From Agrobacterium vaccinii (GTDB lineage Bacteria > Pseudomonadota > Alphaproteobacteria > Rhizobiales > Rhizobiaceae): a stretch of 64,000 bases of DNA. Shown piece by piece: positions 8,804 through 18,142 of the stretch. The notes beneath the pieces were generated by a model that searched no databases, had not been told where the DNA came from, and was given only the letters and a program-made list of their open reading frames with translations. Position 1 is the stretch's first letter; each line of letters starts with the position of its first letter. The stretch spans positions 992,001 through 1,056,000 of the forward strand of contig NZ_CP054150.1 in NCBI RefSeq assembly GCF_021310995.1. The letters are read 5' to 3'. A program made the position numbers and the translations under genes.

Positions 8804-9400
8804 TTAAGCAGGGGTCTTCATCTCCGCGTAATCCTTGAAGCGTTTGCCGAATTTTTCCGGCCACTGGGCCAGAGACTTGCGCCCTTCGGCCCATTCGCCT
8901 GCGAAACGCAGGTCTAGGTAGCCGATCATAGCTGCGAGTGCGAAGTGGCCGCCGTGCAGTTTCTTTCCCGTTTTCGGCAGGTTCGCATTGAGGTAGTCCA
9001 GCCCGCGCACGACCTTGCGCCATTGCTTGTCGATCCACGGCTGATGGACCTTGTCCTCCGGGCGCGAGCGGCGCTCGTAGACGATGGCCAGCAGGCAATC
9101 CATGATGCCATCGCACAGCGCCTCCAGAATTTCCGCCTCGGTGCGCTTTTCGCTCTTCTTCGGGTAGAGCTTGTTGCCAGAGAGACGGTCGAGATAATGC
9201 ATGATCGCAACGCTGTCATAGACAGAACCACCGTCATCAAGCAGCAGAACCGGGATTTTTCCGAGTGGATTATTGTCCATCAGTGTTGCCGGTTCGGCGT
9301 TGGTATCGACGCGGACATCGGTAATGCCGATGTCGAGATAGCGCGAGGCCATGCGAACCTTGGCGGAGTAGGGCGAGGCGGGCGAATAGAGTAATTCCAT
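8804..9400 (-). CDS. glutathione S-transferase family protein
   Basis: 198-residue GST. The N-terminal thioredoxin-like domain starts MELLYSPASPYSAKVRM, placing a serine where the catalytic Ser/Cys sits, followed by NPLGKIPVL with the cis-proline and YDSVAIMHYLD with the glutathione gamma-Glu site (DS). The C-terminal helical domain carries ALAAMIGYLDLRF. It belongs to the same superfamily as the partial gene at the left edge but is clearly different in sequence. It stands alone, with 12 bases to the downstream neighbour in the reverse direction. Confidence 0.9.
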   Translation of the reverse strand: MELLYSPASPYSAKVRMASRYLDIGITDVRVDTNAEPATLMDNNPLGKIPVLLLDDGGSVYDSVAIMHYLDRLSGNKLYPKKSEKRTEAEILEALCDGIMDCLLAIVYERRSRPEDKVHQPWIDKQWRKVVRGLDYLNANLPKTGKKLHGGHFALAAMIGYLDLRFAGEWAEGRKSLAQWPEKFGKRFKDYAEMKTPA

Positions 9401-9412
9401 TGATGTTGACCT

Positions 9413-10147
9413 TTAAGGCTTGCTGATGGGTAAGATTTCAGTGGAGCTTGCGCGGCAACCCCTACGGTCCACCTCCGGGCAATCGCGAAAGCTCAAGTCC
9501 TTGTTCATACAGATGCGCACCTCCTCCAGCTTTGGCCCCTCGCAACTGATGGCGATGCCACGTTTTGAAAGGCCGGGGTTGGATGAAACGAAGGCGTTCT
9601 CGATCGCATCTGCCGAAAGCGTCTGACTGCTGGTGCCGGAGGCGATGTTGCCGGGAAGGGTGACGCGTTCATAAGCCGCGCGGATCGTCGTGAGATAGTC
9701 TTTCTGCGAAAGTCCGCTGCACGTACCGTGCTTGCGCCACTGATGGCCAATGAGGCCCATGGACGGCATGATATCGAACAGATCGCGTCCCAGCGCTCCT
9801 GGTACACGTTCCTCGCGGTCCTTGCCGCAGAATTCCGGGTAACCCTGCTCGTTCTGAGGCCAGAGCCCGTGGACGATGAAGCCGTATCTGCGATTCGTCC
9901 CGCATTGCTGGCGGCTATTTTTACCGGCATCGCTGGCGCAAAAAGCTGGTGACCACGATAGCGACAGAACGTAGAAGTCGAAACCGGAACCTTGAACCGG
10001 CTGCGCCGTTCGTGTTGGGGAGGGTAATTTAGAAGATACGCTTATATCGCTTTGAGATGGTTCCCAGGCGTGGCCTCCCATCATCATCCACCCAGCGGCA
10101 GCAAGTGAAAGCACGCCGAGAGCGATAAAGCCGGCATATTGTTTCAT
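9413..10147 (-). CDS. ribonuclease T2 family protein, exported
   Basis: 244-residue protein with an N-terminal signal or anchor segment (about residues 5-24), implying a periplasmic enzyme. Both catalytic segments of T2 RNases are intact: FIVHGLWPQ (His93) and GHQWRKHGTCSGL (His135, His140). Four or more cysteines are placed for disulfides. The family cuts single-stranded RNA via 2',3'-cyclic phosphates and probably scavenges RNA or acts in stress. An upstream extension of the frame reaches 10357 and would run into the divergent gene's start; ATG 10147 gives a proper signal peptide. Confidence 0.92.
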   Translation of the reverse strand: MKQYAGFIALGVLSLAAAGWMMMGGHAWEPSQSDISVSSKLPSPTRTAQPVQGSGFDFYVLSLSWSPAFCASDAGKNSRQQCGTNRRYGFIVHGLWPQNEQGYPEFCGKDREERVPGALGRDLFDIMPSMGLIGHQWRKHGTCSGLSQKDYLTTIRAAYERVTLPGNIASGTSSQTLSADAIENAFVSSNPGLSKRGIAISCEGPKLEEVRICMNKDLSFRDCPEVDRRGCRASSTEILPISKP

Positions 10148-10337
10148 CGGCTCAGATGTCTTTCCACTGTATGATGACGAAGTCTTGATCGTTTGTTGGG
10201 TTTTATACCATCTCGCGCCTGTGGCAAACAGGCGTCCGAAAAATGAAACATAGGTTGAAACGGAGCTTGTATAACGAATAAGCTCTACGAATCCGGGGCA
10301 TTGCTGCCGGAAGAGGAGTAAGCCCGGGCATGTCCGC

Positions 10338-11294
10338 ATGAAATTGAAGAAATACATCTGGCCAGTCGTCGGGGCGGCAACAATCGGATTTTCCGTCTGG
10401 TTGCTTTACAGGGAACTTCAGCACCTTTCACTCGACGACGTCTGGGATAGTCTCGCCGCCATCGGCACACATGACTGGGTGATGTCCGGCATATGTACGC
10501 TCGTCGCTTACGCCGCCTTGGCTGGTTATGACCGCATTGCCCTTCAGCACCTCAAACGCAAGGTCGGCTGGCTCTTCATCACGCTCACCTCCTTCACCAC
10601 CTACGCATTGTCTCACAATGTCGGGGCATCGGTGTTTTCGGGTGCCGTCGTGCGCTACCGGGCTTACACGTCAAAGGGGTTGAGCGTGCCGGAAATAGGT
10701 GTGCTCGTTGCTCTCTGCTCTTTCACCTTCGTTATCGGCACCATCATGCTGATCGGCCTCGTGCTCGTTTATGAGCCCGACATCACCGAACGCTTCGTGA
10801 ATGTCCTGCCGGTCGAGGCGTCGCGGACGACAGGGTTCATCCTGCTCGGCATCGTCGGGCTTTACGTGCTGGGCAGCCTTCTCAAGTTGCGGCCTTTGAA
10901 ACTGGGATCGTTCACGCTGTTTTACCCGGCACCACGCCTTGTCATTCAGCAGCTGATCATCGGCCCGATCGAACTGCTGGGCGCTGCCGGTATCATCTAT
11001 TACGCGCTGCCCGAGGTCGGAAATCCCGGCTTTATGGTCATCCTCGGCATATTCCTGATATCATTTTCGGCAGCGTTGATTTCCCACGCGCCTGGCGGCC
11101 TTGGTGTGCTGGAACTGGTCTTCGTCACCGGCCTGCCGGACATGAACCCGGCAGATGTAATCGCAGCGCTTCTGGTGTTCCGTCTGTTCTACCTCATCAT
11201 TCCCTTCGTCATCGGCCTTTTCATCATCCTCTTTTTCGAGAGGTCACAATTGGCCGCTGCGGAAAGGGAAGAACAACGTCTGGAGCAGAGGTAG
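10338..11294 (+). CDS. lysylphosphatidylglycerol synthase-type transmembrane (UPF0104) protein
   Basis: 318-residue membrane protein with about eight transmembrane segments and no catalytic C-terminal domain. It corresponds to the flippase half of MprF-type proteins (PF03706): SHNVGASVFSGAVVRYRAY is the conserved polar motif and SHAPGGLGVLE the second one. Such stand-alone proteins may move lipids; the substrate is unknown. The aminoacyl-transfer domain needed for LPG synthesis is absent, so it should not be called a synthase. Its ATG is 190 bases from the divergent RNase T2 start, and it ends one base before the convergent rlmJ stop. Confidence 0.87.
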   Translation: MKLKKYIWPVVGAATIGFSVWLLYRELQHLSLDDVWDSLAAIGTHDWVMSGICTLVAYAALAGYDRIALQHLKRKVGWLFITLTSFTTYALSHNVGASVFSGAVVRYRAYTSKGLSVPEIGVLVALCSFTFVIGTIMLIGLVLVYEPDITERFVNVLPVEASRTTGFILLGIVGLYVLGSLLKLRPLKLGSFTLFYPAPRLVIQQLIIGPIELLGAAGIIYYALPEVGNPGFMVILGIFLISFSAALISHAPGGLGVLELVFVTGLPDMNPADVIAALLVFRLFYLIIPFVIGLFIILFFERSQLAAAEREEQRLEQR

Positions 11295-12140
11295 CTATTC
11301 GCCCTGTAGCCAGAACGCCCTGTGCGAGGCATAGCGATCCTGCGCCATGATGGTCTTCAACACTGGAAGTAACGTGTGCAGTTCGTCCTTCAGGGTGAAG
11401 GGTGGGTTGACGATGATGAGGCCTGAGCCGCTGAGTCCTTCCAGACGGTCGCTGCGCACTGATAGTTCTGTGCACAGCATCTTCGGAATTTCGTAGGATT
11501 GCAACTGTTCGTGAAATTCCTTGATGGGCGCGCCTTTTTTCAGCGGATACCACAGGCAATACGTCCCCGTCGCAAAGCGGCGATAGGCCTTGTGAAAACC
11601 TTCGGCCATGCGCGCATATTCGTTTTCTTTTTCAAACGGCGGATCGACCAGCACGAGACCACGCTTTTCTTTCGGCGGTAAATGCGCGCCCAGCGAAAGC
11701 CAGCCATCCAGTTCCGTTACGCGGGCCTGATAATCACCCTCGAACAGACGTGCCAGCGCCCGATAGTCATCCGGGTGCAGCTCCATGGCGGACAGACGGT
11801 CCTGCGGCCTGAACAGCATGCGGGCTAGCTTCGGAGAGCCAGGATAATATTGAAGACCACCCTCCGGGTTCAACTCCCGCACCGCCGTGAGATAAGGCTC
11901 CAGCAAATCGGCGACGGCAGGCGGCAGGTCTGCCTCCAAAAGCTTACCGATGCCGGTCTGCCATTCGCCGGTTTTCTGCGCTTCTTCGGAAGACAGGTCG
12001 TAAAGACCGATGCCCGCATGGGTGTCCAGCACCCGGAAGGCCTTGTCCTTGTTCTGGAGATAGCGAACAAGCCGCGCCATGACGGCGTGCTTGAGAACAT
12101 CGGCAAAGTTGCCTGCGTGATAGATATGCCGATAGTTCAT
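11295..12140 (-). CDS. rlmJ: 23S rRNA (adenine(2030)-N6)-methyltransferase
   Basis: 281-residue protein matching RlmJ from the first residues (NYRHIYHAGNFADVLKHAV) to the end. It methylates A2030 of 23S rRNA using S-adenosylmethionine. The SAM-binding motif I reads LDTHAGIGLYDL, and the N6-adenine methylase motif IV reads VDPPFEKENEY. It stands alone on the minus strand. The start is shared closely with the divergent molybdopterin oxidoreductase gene, leaving about 80 bases for two promoters. Confidence 0.95.
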   Translation of the reverse strand: MNYRHIYHAGNFADVLKHAVMARLVRYLQNKDKAFRVLDTHAGIGLYDLSSEEAQKTGEWQTGIGKLLEADLPPAVADLLEPYLTAVRELNPEGGLQYYPGSPKLARMLFRPQDRLSAMELHPDDYRALARLFEGDYQARVTELDGWLSLGAHLPPKEKRGLVLVDPPFEKENEYARMAEGFHKAYRRFATGTYCLWYPLKKGAPIKEFHEQLQSYEIPKMLCTELSVRSDRLEGLSGSGLIIVNPPFTLKDELHTLLPVLKTIMAQDRYASHRAFWLQGE

Positions 12141-12223
12141 GCGCGCCGATGCCTTTTATGAATATTCTTGATGGTCGTCACTTGGCCCTTTTGGCCGCAT
12201 TGCCTTTGCAATATACAAAAGCG

Positions 12224-14356
12224 ATGAATGATGCGACCCCGATTTCCGCCAAAGCCGTGACTGGTGCTGTCAGCATCGGTCACACCGTCTGTCCCCACGA
12301 CTGTCCGAGTGCCTGCGCGCTGGAAGTGGATATCAACGCGGATGGCCGGATTGGCCGTGCGCGCGGGGCCAATGCCAACACCTACACGGCTGGCGTTATC
12401 TGCGCCAAGGTGGCGCGCTACGCCGAGCGTATTTATCATCCGGGACGATTGCTGACCCCAAAGCGCCGTAAGGGCGCAAAAGGGGCGGGCGACTGGCAGG
12501 AGATCGGCTGGGATGCCGCTCTCGATGAAATTGCCAATGCCTTCGTGAAGGCGGAAGCAAAGCATGGTGCCGAGGCCATCTGGCCCTATTTCTATGCCGG
12601 GACCATGGGGCAAGTGCAGCGCGACAGCATAGAGCGGCTTCGCCACGCCAAGAAATATTCCGGCTTCTTCGGTTCCATCTGCACCAACATGGCATGGACG
12701 GGTTACGTGATGGGCACGGGCGCGCTACGCGGACCGGACCCGCGCGAGATGGCAAAGGCCGATGCCGTCGTCATCTGGGGCACCAATGCCGTTGCCACGC
12801 AGGTCAATGTCATGACCCACGCGATCAGAGCCCGCAAGGAGCGCGGTGCCAAGATCGTGGTCGTGGATATCTACGACAACCCGACGATGAAGCAGGCGGA
12901 TATGAAGCTGATCGTGCGACCCGGCACGGATGCGGCCCTTGCCTGCGCCGTCATGCACATCGCCTTCCGCGATGGTTATGCCGACCGCGCCTATATGGCG
13001 AAATTCGCGGATGATCCTGCCGGGCTTGAAGCCCATCTAGTGACCAAAACACCGCAATGGGCAGCAGAGATTACCGGGCTGACGGTTGATGAGATCGAGG
13101 CTTTCGCCAAGCTGATTGGTACGACGCAAAAGAGCTTCTTCCGTCTCGGTTATGGTTTTGCCCGCCAGCGCAATGGCGCAGTGGCCATGCATGCAGCACT
13201 CTCCATCGCCACCGTGCTTGGTTCCTGGCAATATGAAGGCGGCGGCGCGTTTCACAACAATGGCGACATCTTCCGGCTGAACAAGGCGGAGCTGATGGGC
13301 ACGGCCTATGCCGACCCAAATGTGCGCCAGCTCGACCAGTCGCAGATCGGTCGTGTGCTGACCGGAGACGCCGAGGCTTTGCGTTACGGCGGGCCGGTAA
13401 CAGCACTGCTGATCCAGAACACCAACCCGGTCAATGTCTGCCCCGAGCAGCGGCTGGTAAAGCAGGGTTTCCTGCGCGATGATCTTTTCGTGGCCGTGCA
13501 CGAGCAGTTCATGACCGAGACAGCAGAGCTTGCCGACATCGTGCTGCCTGCCACCATGTTCCTCGAACATGACGACATCTACCGCGCTGGTGGCCAGAAC
13601 CACATTCTGCTCGGCCCCAAACTGGTGGAGCAGCCGGACACCGTTCGCACCAATCTCTTCGTGATCGAGGAACTGGCCAAGCGCCTCGGCGTCGCTGACA
13701 TGCCGGGATTCGGCATGACGGAACGCGAGCATATCGATCTCATTCTCGGCCCCGGCGGTTGGGGCAATTTCGACAGCCTTGCCGAAGAAAAATGGATCGA
13801 TGCGCAGCCACCGTTCGAGGTCGCGCATTATCTCGAAGGCTTCGGATATGCGGACGGCAAATTCCGCTTCAGCCCGGATTGGCAGAGCGGTCCATCCCCC
13901 AACAAGCCACCGAAGAACGTGCCTGTCATGGGACCGGTGGCGGAATTGCCGAAATTCCCGGATCAGGTCGATGTCATCGAAGTGGCCGATGCCGAGCATC
14001 CGTTCCGTCTGGCAACATCCCCCGCCCGCAATTTCCTGAACTCGACGTTCGCCGAGACGAAGACGTCGGTTCAGAAAGAGGGACGCCCGGAGCTGATGAT
14101 CTGTCCCGCTGATGCCACACGTCTTGGTATCGGCGACGGAGATATCGTGCGCATCGGAAATCAGCGGGGCGCGCTCCGCATACATGTGAAGATCGTCGAG
14201 GGTGCGAGGGCAGGTGTTCTCATCGCTGAGGGATTGTGGCCCAACAAGGCGCATCTGGATGGCGAGGGCATCAATGTGCTGACGGGTGGCGACGCGGTTG
14301 CCCCGTATGGAGGCGCAGCTTTTCACGACAACAAGGTTTGGCTTCAAGGGCAATAG
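12224..14356 (+). CDS. molybdopterin oxidoreductase family protein (4Fe-4S, bis-MGD type)
   Basis: 710-residue cytoplasmic-type enzyme of the DMSO reductase/formate dehydrogenase superfamily. Four cysteines near the N-terminus (C23, C27, C31, C60) form a 4Fe-4S site with CX3CX3CX28C spacing. There follow the molybdopterin-binding domain (VIWGTNAVATQVN), GYGFARQRNGA, an IQNTNPVNVCPEQ segment and a C-terminal molydopterin dinucleotide-binding domain (HPFRLATSPARNFLNST). There is no twin-arginine signal. No partner subunit is encoded next to it, so the physiological substrate remains open. ATG 12224 is preferred to an upstream ATG at 12149, which adds residues unlike the family. Confidence 0.9.
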   Translation: MNDATPISAKAVTGAVSIGHTVCPHDCPSACALEVDINADGRIGRARGANANTYTAGVICAKVARYAERIYHPGRLLTPKRRKGAKGAGDWQEIGWDAALDEIANAFVKAEAKHGAEAIWPYFYAGTMGQVQRDSIERLRHAKKYSGFFGSICTNMAWTGYVMGTGALRGPDPREMAKADAVVIWGTNAVATQVNVMTHAIRARKERGAKIVVVDIYDNPTMKQADMKLIVRPGTDAALACAVMHIAFRDGYADRAYMAKFADDPAGLEAHLVTKTPQWAAEITGLTVDEIEAFAKLIGTTQKSFFRLGYGFARQRNGAVAMHAALSIATVLGSWQYEGGGAFHNNGDIFRLNKAELMGTAYADPNVRQLDQSQIGRVLTGDAEALRYGGPVTALLIQNTNPVNVCPEQRLVKQGFLRDDLFVAVHEQFMTETAELADIVLPATMFLEHDDIYRAGGQNHILLGPKLVEQPDTVRTNLFVIEELAKRLGVADMPGFGMTEREHIDLILGPGGWGNFDSLAEEKWIDAQPPFEVAHYLEGFGYADGKFRFSPDWQSGPSPNKPPKNVPVMGPVAELPKFPDQVDVIEVADAEHPFRLATSPARNFLNSTFAETKTSVQKEGRPELMICPADATRLGIGDGDIVRIGNQRGALRIHVKIVEGARAGVLIAEGLWPNKAHLDGEGINVLTGGDAVAPYGGAAFHDNKVWLQGQ

Positions 14357-14367
14357 CAGGATTTGGA

Positions 14368-14964
14368 ATGCAGAAATTTGACGACGTAAAAATTGAAATT
14401 CTTAACGACGAAACACTTTCAAAAAACTGGTACCACCTTCGCAACATCACCTACAATTACACCAACTCCAAGGGTGAAACCAAAACGCTGAAGCGCGAAG
14501 CTTATGATCGCGGCAACGGCGCAACCATTCTGCTCTACGATCCGAAAATCGATAGCGTGATTCTGGTTCGCCAATTTCGCGTGCCGACCTATGTGAATGG
14601 CTATCACGGCTGGTTGCTGGAAACGCCCGCAGGCCTTCTGGATGGCGACAACCCAGCAGACGCCATCGCCCGCGAGGTAATGGAGGAAACCGGCTACAAG
14701 CTTCGCGACACGCGCTTCCTGTTCAAGTCCTTCATGTCGCCGGGTTCGGTTACGGAGGTGCTGCATTTCTTCGCAGCGATTATCGACGCCTCTGACAAGG
14801 TGGAGGAGGGCGGCGGTGCGGCCCATGAAGACGAAGACATTGAGGTCGTCGTCATTCCCTTGGCGGACGCCATGAAGATGATCGAGGACGGTGATATCTG
14901 CGACGGCAAGACCATCATGCTGCTGCAATGGGCTGCCCTGAACAAGGTTGCTCTCACAGCCTGA
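14368..14964 (+). CDS. Nudix hydrolase, NudK-like (GDP-mannose pyrophosphatase type), copy 1
   Basis: 198-residue Nudix hydrolase. The Nudix box reads GLLDGDNPADAIAREVMEET with the first spacer one residue shorter and Asp in place of the first Glu, which is how NudK-type enzymes look. The downstream SPGSVTEVLHFF segment is also NudK-like. The known E. coli NudK hydrolyses GDP-mannose; activity here is inferred. It follows the oxidoreductase gene by 11 bases and precedes a second Nudix gene by 14 bases, so the three may be cotranscribed. The ATG is preceded by AGGATTTGGA. Confidence 0.88.
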   Translation: MQKFDDVKIEILNDETLSKNWYHLRNITYNYTNSKGETKTLKREAYDRGNGATILLYDPKIDSVILVRQFRVPTYVNGYHGWLLETPAGLLDGDNPADAIAREVMEETGYKLRDTRFLFKSFMSPGSVTEVLHFFAAIIDASDKVEEGGGAAHEDEDIEVVVIPLADAMKMIEDGDICDGKTIMLLQWAALNKVALTA

Positions 14965-14978
14965 AAACGGAGTTTCAG

Positions 14979-15590
14979 ATGAACGATACGCCAAAATTGT
15001 CAGTGACTGAGGATGAGGGCCGCGTGCGGCTCATTACGAAGGAAACAGTCTGGAAGCGTTTCGTTCACCTACAAACACTCGTGTTCGACCAGACGATGGC
15101 GGACGGGCGGGTCGTCCGTCTGAACCGCGAAGTGCACGACCACGGGAGTGCTGCGGCAATTTTGCTGTTCGATGCCGATAAGGATGCCGTCGTTCTGGTC
15201 CGCCAATTTCGGCCTGGAGCCTTCGTCAACGGTGATCCGAGTTTCATGCTGGAGGTCCCGGCAGGTCTGACCGATGGAGACCACCCCGACGAAGCGATCC
15301 GCCGCGAGGCGATGGAAGAAACCGGCTATGCCGTACAAGAGGTGCAATATCTTTTCGACATCTATGCCAGCCCCGGCACATTGACGGAGAAGATCGGTCT
15401 CTTTTACGCGCGGATCGATCTGGACGAAAAAGCGGGCGAAGGCGGCGGGCTTGAGACGGAAGGTGAAGACATCGAAGTCATCTCGGTACCGCTCGATAAG
15501 GCCTTCTCGATGATCGCGACCGGCGAAATTACGGACGCCAAGACAATCATATTGCTGCAATGGGCAATACTGAACCGCGAGCAACTCTAA
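14979..15590 (+). CDS. Nudix hydrolase, NudK-like, copy 2
   Basis: 203-residue paralogue of the gene just upstream: it shares the order VWKRF...REVHDHGSAAAILLFD, VLVRQFR, the Nudix box GLTDGDHPDEAIRREAMEET and an SPGTLTEKIGLFYARI segment, ending in a similar KTIILLQWAILN. The two proteins are clearly homologous along their whole length but not near-identical, so the tandem duplication is old and the substrates may differ. A GGAG lies before ATG 14979. The last four bases overlap the convergent parE gene. Confidence 0.88.
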   Translation: MNDTPKLSVTEDEGRVRLITKETVWKRFVHLQTLVFDQTMADGRVVRLNREVHDHGSAAAILLFDADKDAVVLVRQFRPGAFVNGDPSFMLEVPAGLTDGDHPDEAIRREAMEETGYAVQEVQYLFDIYASPGTLTEKIGLFYARIDLDEKAGEGGGLETEGEDIEVISVPLDKAFSMIATGEITDAKTIILLQWAILNREQL

Positions 15591-15874
15591 AGGCGTGTCA
15601 AACTCATGCGATGATGGAGAATACGAACGACTTCGATGGCTGCGTCTGTCTCTTTGAAAAATACGGTGTGCGAGCCGACAATGGTCTTGCGGTAGTGTTT
15701 TCTTATGGACTCTGCGGATTGTGAGATGGTTGAGCCATCAGCGAGCCCTTCGAGGGCTTTTTGTATCGCGGTGATATAGACTTCAGCTTGATTGATGCCC
15801 CAATTATCAACCGTGTAGTCCCAGATCCCCTCGATATCAGATCGAGCTTTCGGGGTAAGAAGGAGCGCTTTCAT
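15587..15874 (-). CDS. parE: RelE/ParE family toxin
   Basis: 95-residue protein of the RelE/ParE fold: the start LLTPKARSDIEGIWDYT and the C-terminal EVVRILHHRMS are family hallmarks. ParE toxins poison DNA gyrase, but RelE-type relatives cut mRNA, so the target is inferred only from the ParD-type partner. It overlaps the upstream antitoxin gene by 4 bp (ATGA), the usual arrangement for coupled synthesis. The 3' end overlaps the convergent Nudix gene by 4 bp. Confidence 0.92.
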   Translation of the reverse strand: MKALLLTPKARSDIEGIWDYTVDNWGINQAEVYITAIQKALEGLADGSTISQSAESIRKHYRKTIVGSHTVFFKETDAAIEVVRILHHRMSLTRL

Positions 15875-16110
15875 CCCGGTTTTTTCTTGCCGCGAACGAA
15901 TTCACGGAAGTCAAACGGTACAGCGTCGCCGGATTTTTCTCCTTCAATCAACGCAGCCCGGAGATGGCTAAGCTCAGCCTCCCGTTCTTCAAGAAGCCGC
16001 AGACCTGCACGCAAGACCTCGCTGGCAGACGCGTAGCGACCATCTTCTATCTGTTGCTCGATAAACGCATCAAAATGATCATTGAGATTGACGGACGTGC
16101 TTTTTCCCAT
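15871..16110 (-). CDS. parD: type II antitoxin, ParD/CopG family
   Basis: 79-residue antitoxin with an N-terminal ribbon-helix-helix DNA-binding domain (STSVNLNDHFDAFIEQQIEDGRYASASEVLRAGLRLLEERE) and a C-terminal acidic to basic tail that would wrap the toxin. It normally represses its own operon. The start at ATG 16110 (GKSTSVNL) is preferred over an in-frame ATG 33 bases upstream because the ribbon begins there and a GGAGCAAG site precedes it. It lies about 65 bases downstream of purN in the same orientation. Confidence 0.92.
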   Translation of the reverse strand: MGKSTSVNLNDHFDAFIEQQIEDGRYASASEVLRAGLRLLEEREAELSHLRAALIEGEKSGDAVPFDFREFVRGKKKPG

Positions 16111-16175
16111 CACTTGCTCCTGCTTATTCAGATAATGTACCAAAGATTGGTAGAGCTTGAAACAGGATATTCAGG

Positions 16176-16835
16176 TCAGGCGGAAATCAGCTGCTGTCCC
16201 GCATAACAGGCATCCTGCGCCCGCACCACCTTGCCACCCTCCATCCGCACCACACCTTCAGCCAGAAGCTTGAGTGCCAGCGGATAGAGTTGATGTTCGA
16301 TGGTCAGCACGCGTGCCGCGAGGGTATCAGGCGTATCATCCAGAAGGACTGGCACTGCAGCCTGCCCAACGACCGGACCTTCGTCCATGCCTTCGGTCAC
16401 GAAATGGACCGTGCAGCCCGTGATCTTCATGCCGCTTTCGATTGCGCGCTCATGCGTGTGCAGGCCCGGAAAGAGCGGTAGCAGGGACGGGTGAATGTTG
16501 ATGATGCGGCCCGCATAGGGCGCGATAAACTCTGCGGAGATGAGCCGCATGTAGCCTGCAAGGCAGATGATGTCGGGTGCGATTTCGCTTAGCGCCGCCA
16601 GAATGGATTGCTCGTGTTCGACCTTGCTTGCGTAGGTCTTGCGCTCGAAAACGAGTGTGGGAATGCCAAGGCTTTGTGCCTTGGCAAGACCGCCCGCCGA
16701 CGCCTTGTCGGAGATCACGCAGGCGATTTCGGCAGGGAAATCCTGGGCCTGACAAGCCTGCGCCAGCGCCATCATGTTGGAGCCGCTGCCGGAGATGAAA
16801 ACGACGACGCGTTTGCGGGCAGGGGCGGTGCTCAT
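16176..16835 (-). CDS. purN: phosphoribosylglycinamide formyltransferase
   Basis: 219-residue GAR transformylase, third step of purine synthesis: it formylates GAR with 10-formyl-tetrahydrofolate. Visible features are the N-terminal phosphate-binding [14 protein letters not shown], the catalytic Asn-His in [13 protein letters not shown] and the Asp in [13 protein letters not shown]. Its ATG overlaps the purM stop by 4 bp, so purM-purN are translated as a coupled pair. Confidence 0.96.
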   Translation of the reverse strand: MSTAPARKRVVVFISGSGSNMMALAQACQAQDFPAEIACVISDKASAGGLAKAQSLGIPTLVFERKTYASKVEHEQSILAALSEIAPDIICLAGYMRLISAEFIAPYAGRIINIHPSLLPLFPGLHTHERAIESGMKITGCTVHFVTEGMDEGPVVGQAAVPVLLDDTPDTLAARVLTIEHQLYPLALKLLAEGVVRMEGGKVVRAQDACYAGQQLISA

Positions 16836-17905
16836 AGGCCGAGCGTGCCCTTGTAGATGGTGCCGTGAGCGTCTTCTGCACGCGCGACCATGCGGCCCAG
16901 TGCGAAGACGGTTTCGCCTTCGGCTGAGAGCGCATCCGTAACCGTCTGGGCGTCTTCTGCGGAAACCACGACAATCATGCCGACGCCGCAGTTGAAGGTG
17001 CGCAACATTTCATTAGGGGCAACGCCGCCAGTCTTCGCCAGCCATGAGAAGACTGAGGGAACTTTGATAGCGTCGAGATCGATCTCGGCTGCCAGATGCT
17101 TTGGCAGAACGCGCGGAATATTCTCCGGGAAGCCGCCGCCGGTGATGTGTGCGAGCGCCTTGAGTGCGCCAGTCTCACGAATGGCCTTCAGCAGTGGCTT
17201 GACGTAGATACGTGTTGGCGTCAGCAGCGCTTCACCCAACTTCTTGCCATCTGCAAAGGGCGCTGGCGCATCCCAGCCGAGGCCGGAGAGCGAGACGATC
17301 TTGCGAACCAGTGAAAAGCCGTTGGAGTGAACGCCGGAGGATGCGAGACCGAGAATGACGTCGCCTTCGGCAATGTCGCCTGCAGGCAGCAATTGGCCGC
17401 GTTCGGCAGCGCCGACGGCAAAGCCTGCGAGGTCGTAGTCGCCTTCCGAATACATGCCCGGCATTTCCGCCGTCTCACCGCCGATCAACGCACAACCGGA
17501 TTCTAGGCAGCCCGCCGCAATGCCGTTGACGATGGCAGCGCCCTGGTCGGGATCAAGCTTGCCAGTCGCGAAATAGTCGAGGAAGAACAGCGGTTCGGCG
17601 CCCTGTACCACGAGATCGTTGACGCACATGGCAACGAGATCGATACCAACGGTGTCGTGATAATCGGCGTCGATTGCGATCTTGAGCTTGGTGCCAACGC
17701 CATCATTGGCGGCGACCAGAACCGGGTCCTTGAAACCAGCGGCCTTCAAATCGAACAGACCGCCGAAGCCGCCGATTTCGCCATCCGCGCCGGGGCGGCG
17801 GGTCGAGCGAACGGCTGGCTTGATCTTTTCGACCATCAGGTTTCCGGCGTCGATATCCACACCTGCATCGCTGTAGGTAAGACCGTTCTTGCCTGGCTCG
17901 CTCAT
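16832..17905 (-). CDS. purM: phosphoribosylformylglycinamidine cyclo-ligase
   Basis: 357-residue AIR synthetase, fifth step of purine synthesis (ATP-dependent ring closure of FGAM). Typical segments: [14 protein letters not shown] at the N-terminus, [48 protein letters not shown] and [16 protein letters not shown]. The open frame continues far upstream, but ATG 17905 gives the family N-terminus. It is followed by purN with a 4-bp overlap. The 237-bp gap upstream is shared with the divergent AI-2E family gene. Confidence 0.96.
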   Translation of the reverse strand: MSEPGKNGLTYSDAGVDIDAGNLMVEKIKPAVRSTRRPGADGEIGGFGGLFDLKAAGFKDPVLVAANDGVGTKLKIAIDADYHDTVGIDLVAMCVNDLVVQGAEPLFFLDYFATGKLDPDQGAAIVNGIAAGCLESGCALIGGETAEMPGMYSEGDYDLAGFAVGAAERGQLLPAGDIAEGDVILGLASSGVHSNGFSLVRKIVSLSGLGWDAPAPFADGKKLGEALLTPTRIYVKPLLKAIRETGALKALAHITGGGFPENIPRVLPKHLAAEIDLDAIKVPSVFSWLAKTGGVAPNEMLRTFNCGVGMIVVVSAEDAQTVTDALSAEGETVFALGRMVARAEDAHGTIYKGTLGL

Positions 17906-18142
17906 GGCTGTCGTCTCCACTGGTTCCGTTTGGCGTCGCCATTCGCATGAGACGGTTGCCGATGCAAGTATGAGCGCGTCAAAACTCATGTTTTTCACGC
18001 CTTTTGGATGTTTTAGCCGCATTGCCATGGGAAAGGTTGGCCTCGGCGAATTTGGCAACGGTGTCACACTTGACCAGCCCGGTCCACGCATCCTATCTCC
18101 TAACCATGGCGTTAAGCGTACGGGCGCCCAAAGGAGCAGACG

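Noticed and set aside
10148..10357. Longer N-terminus of the RNase T2 protein
   Set aside because: It would add 70 residues without family similarity and bury the signal peptide; it also overlaps the divergent gene's start.
13037..14353. 438-codon frame antisense to the molybdopterin oxidoreductase
   Set aside because: Shadow frame; the plus-strand enzyme has cofactor-binding motifs along this stretch.
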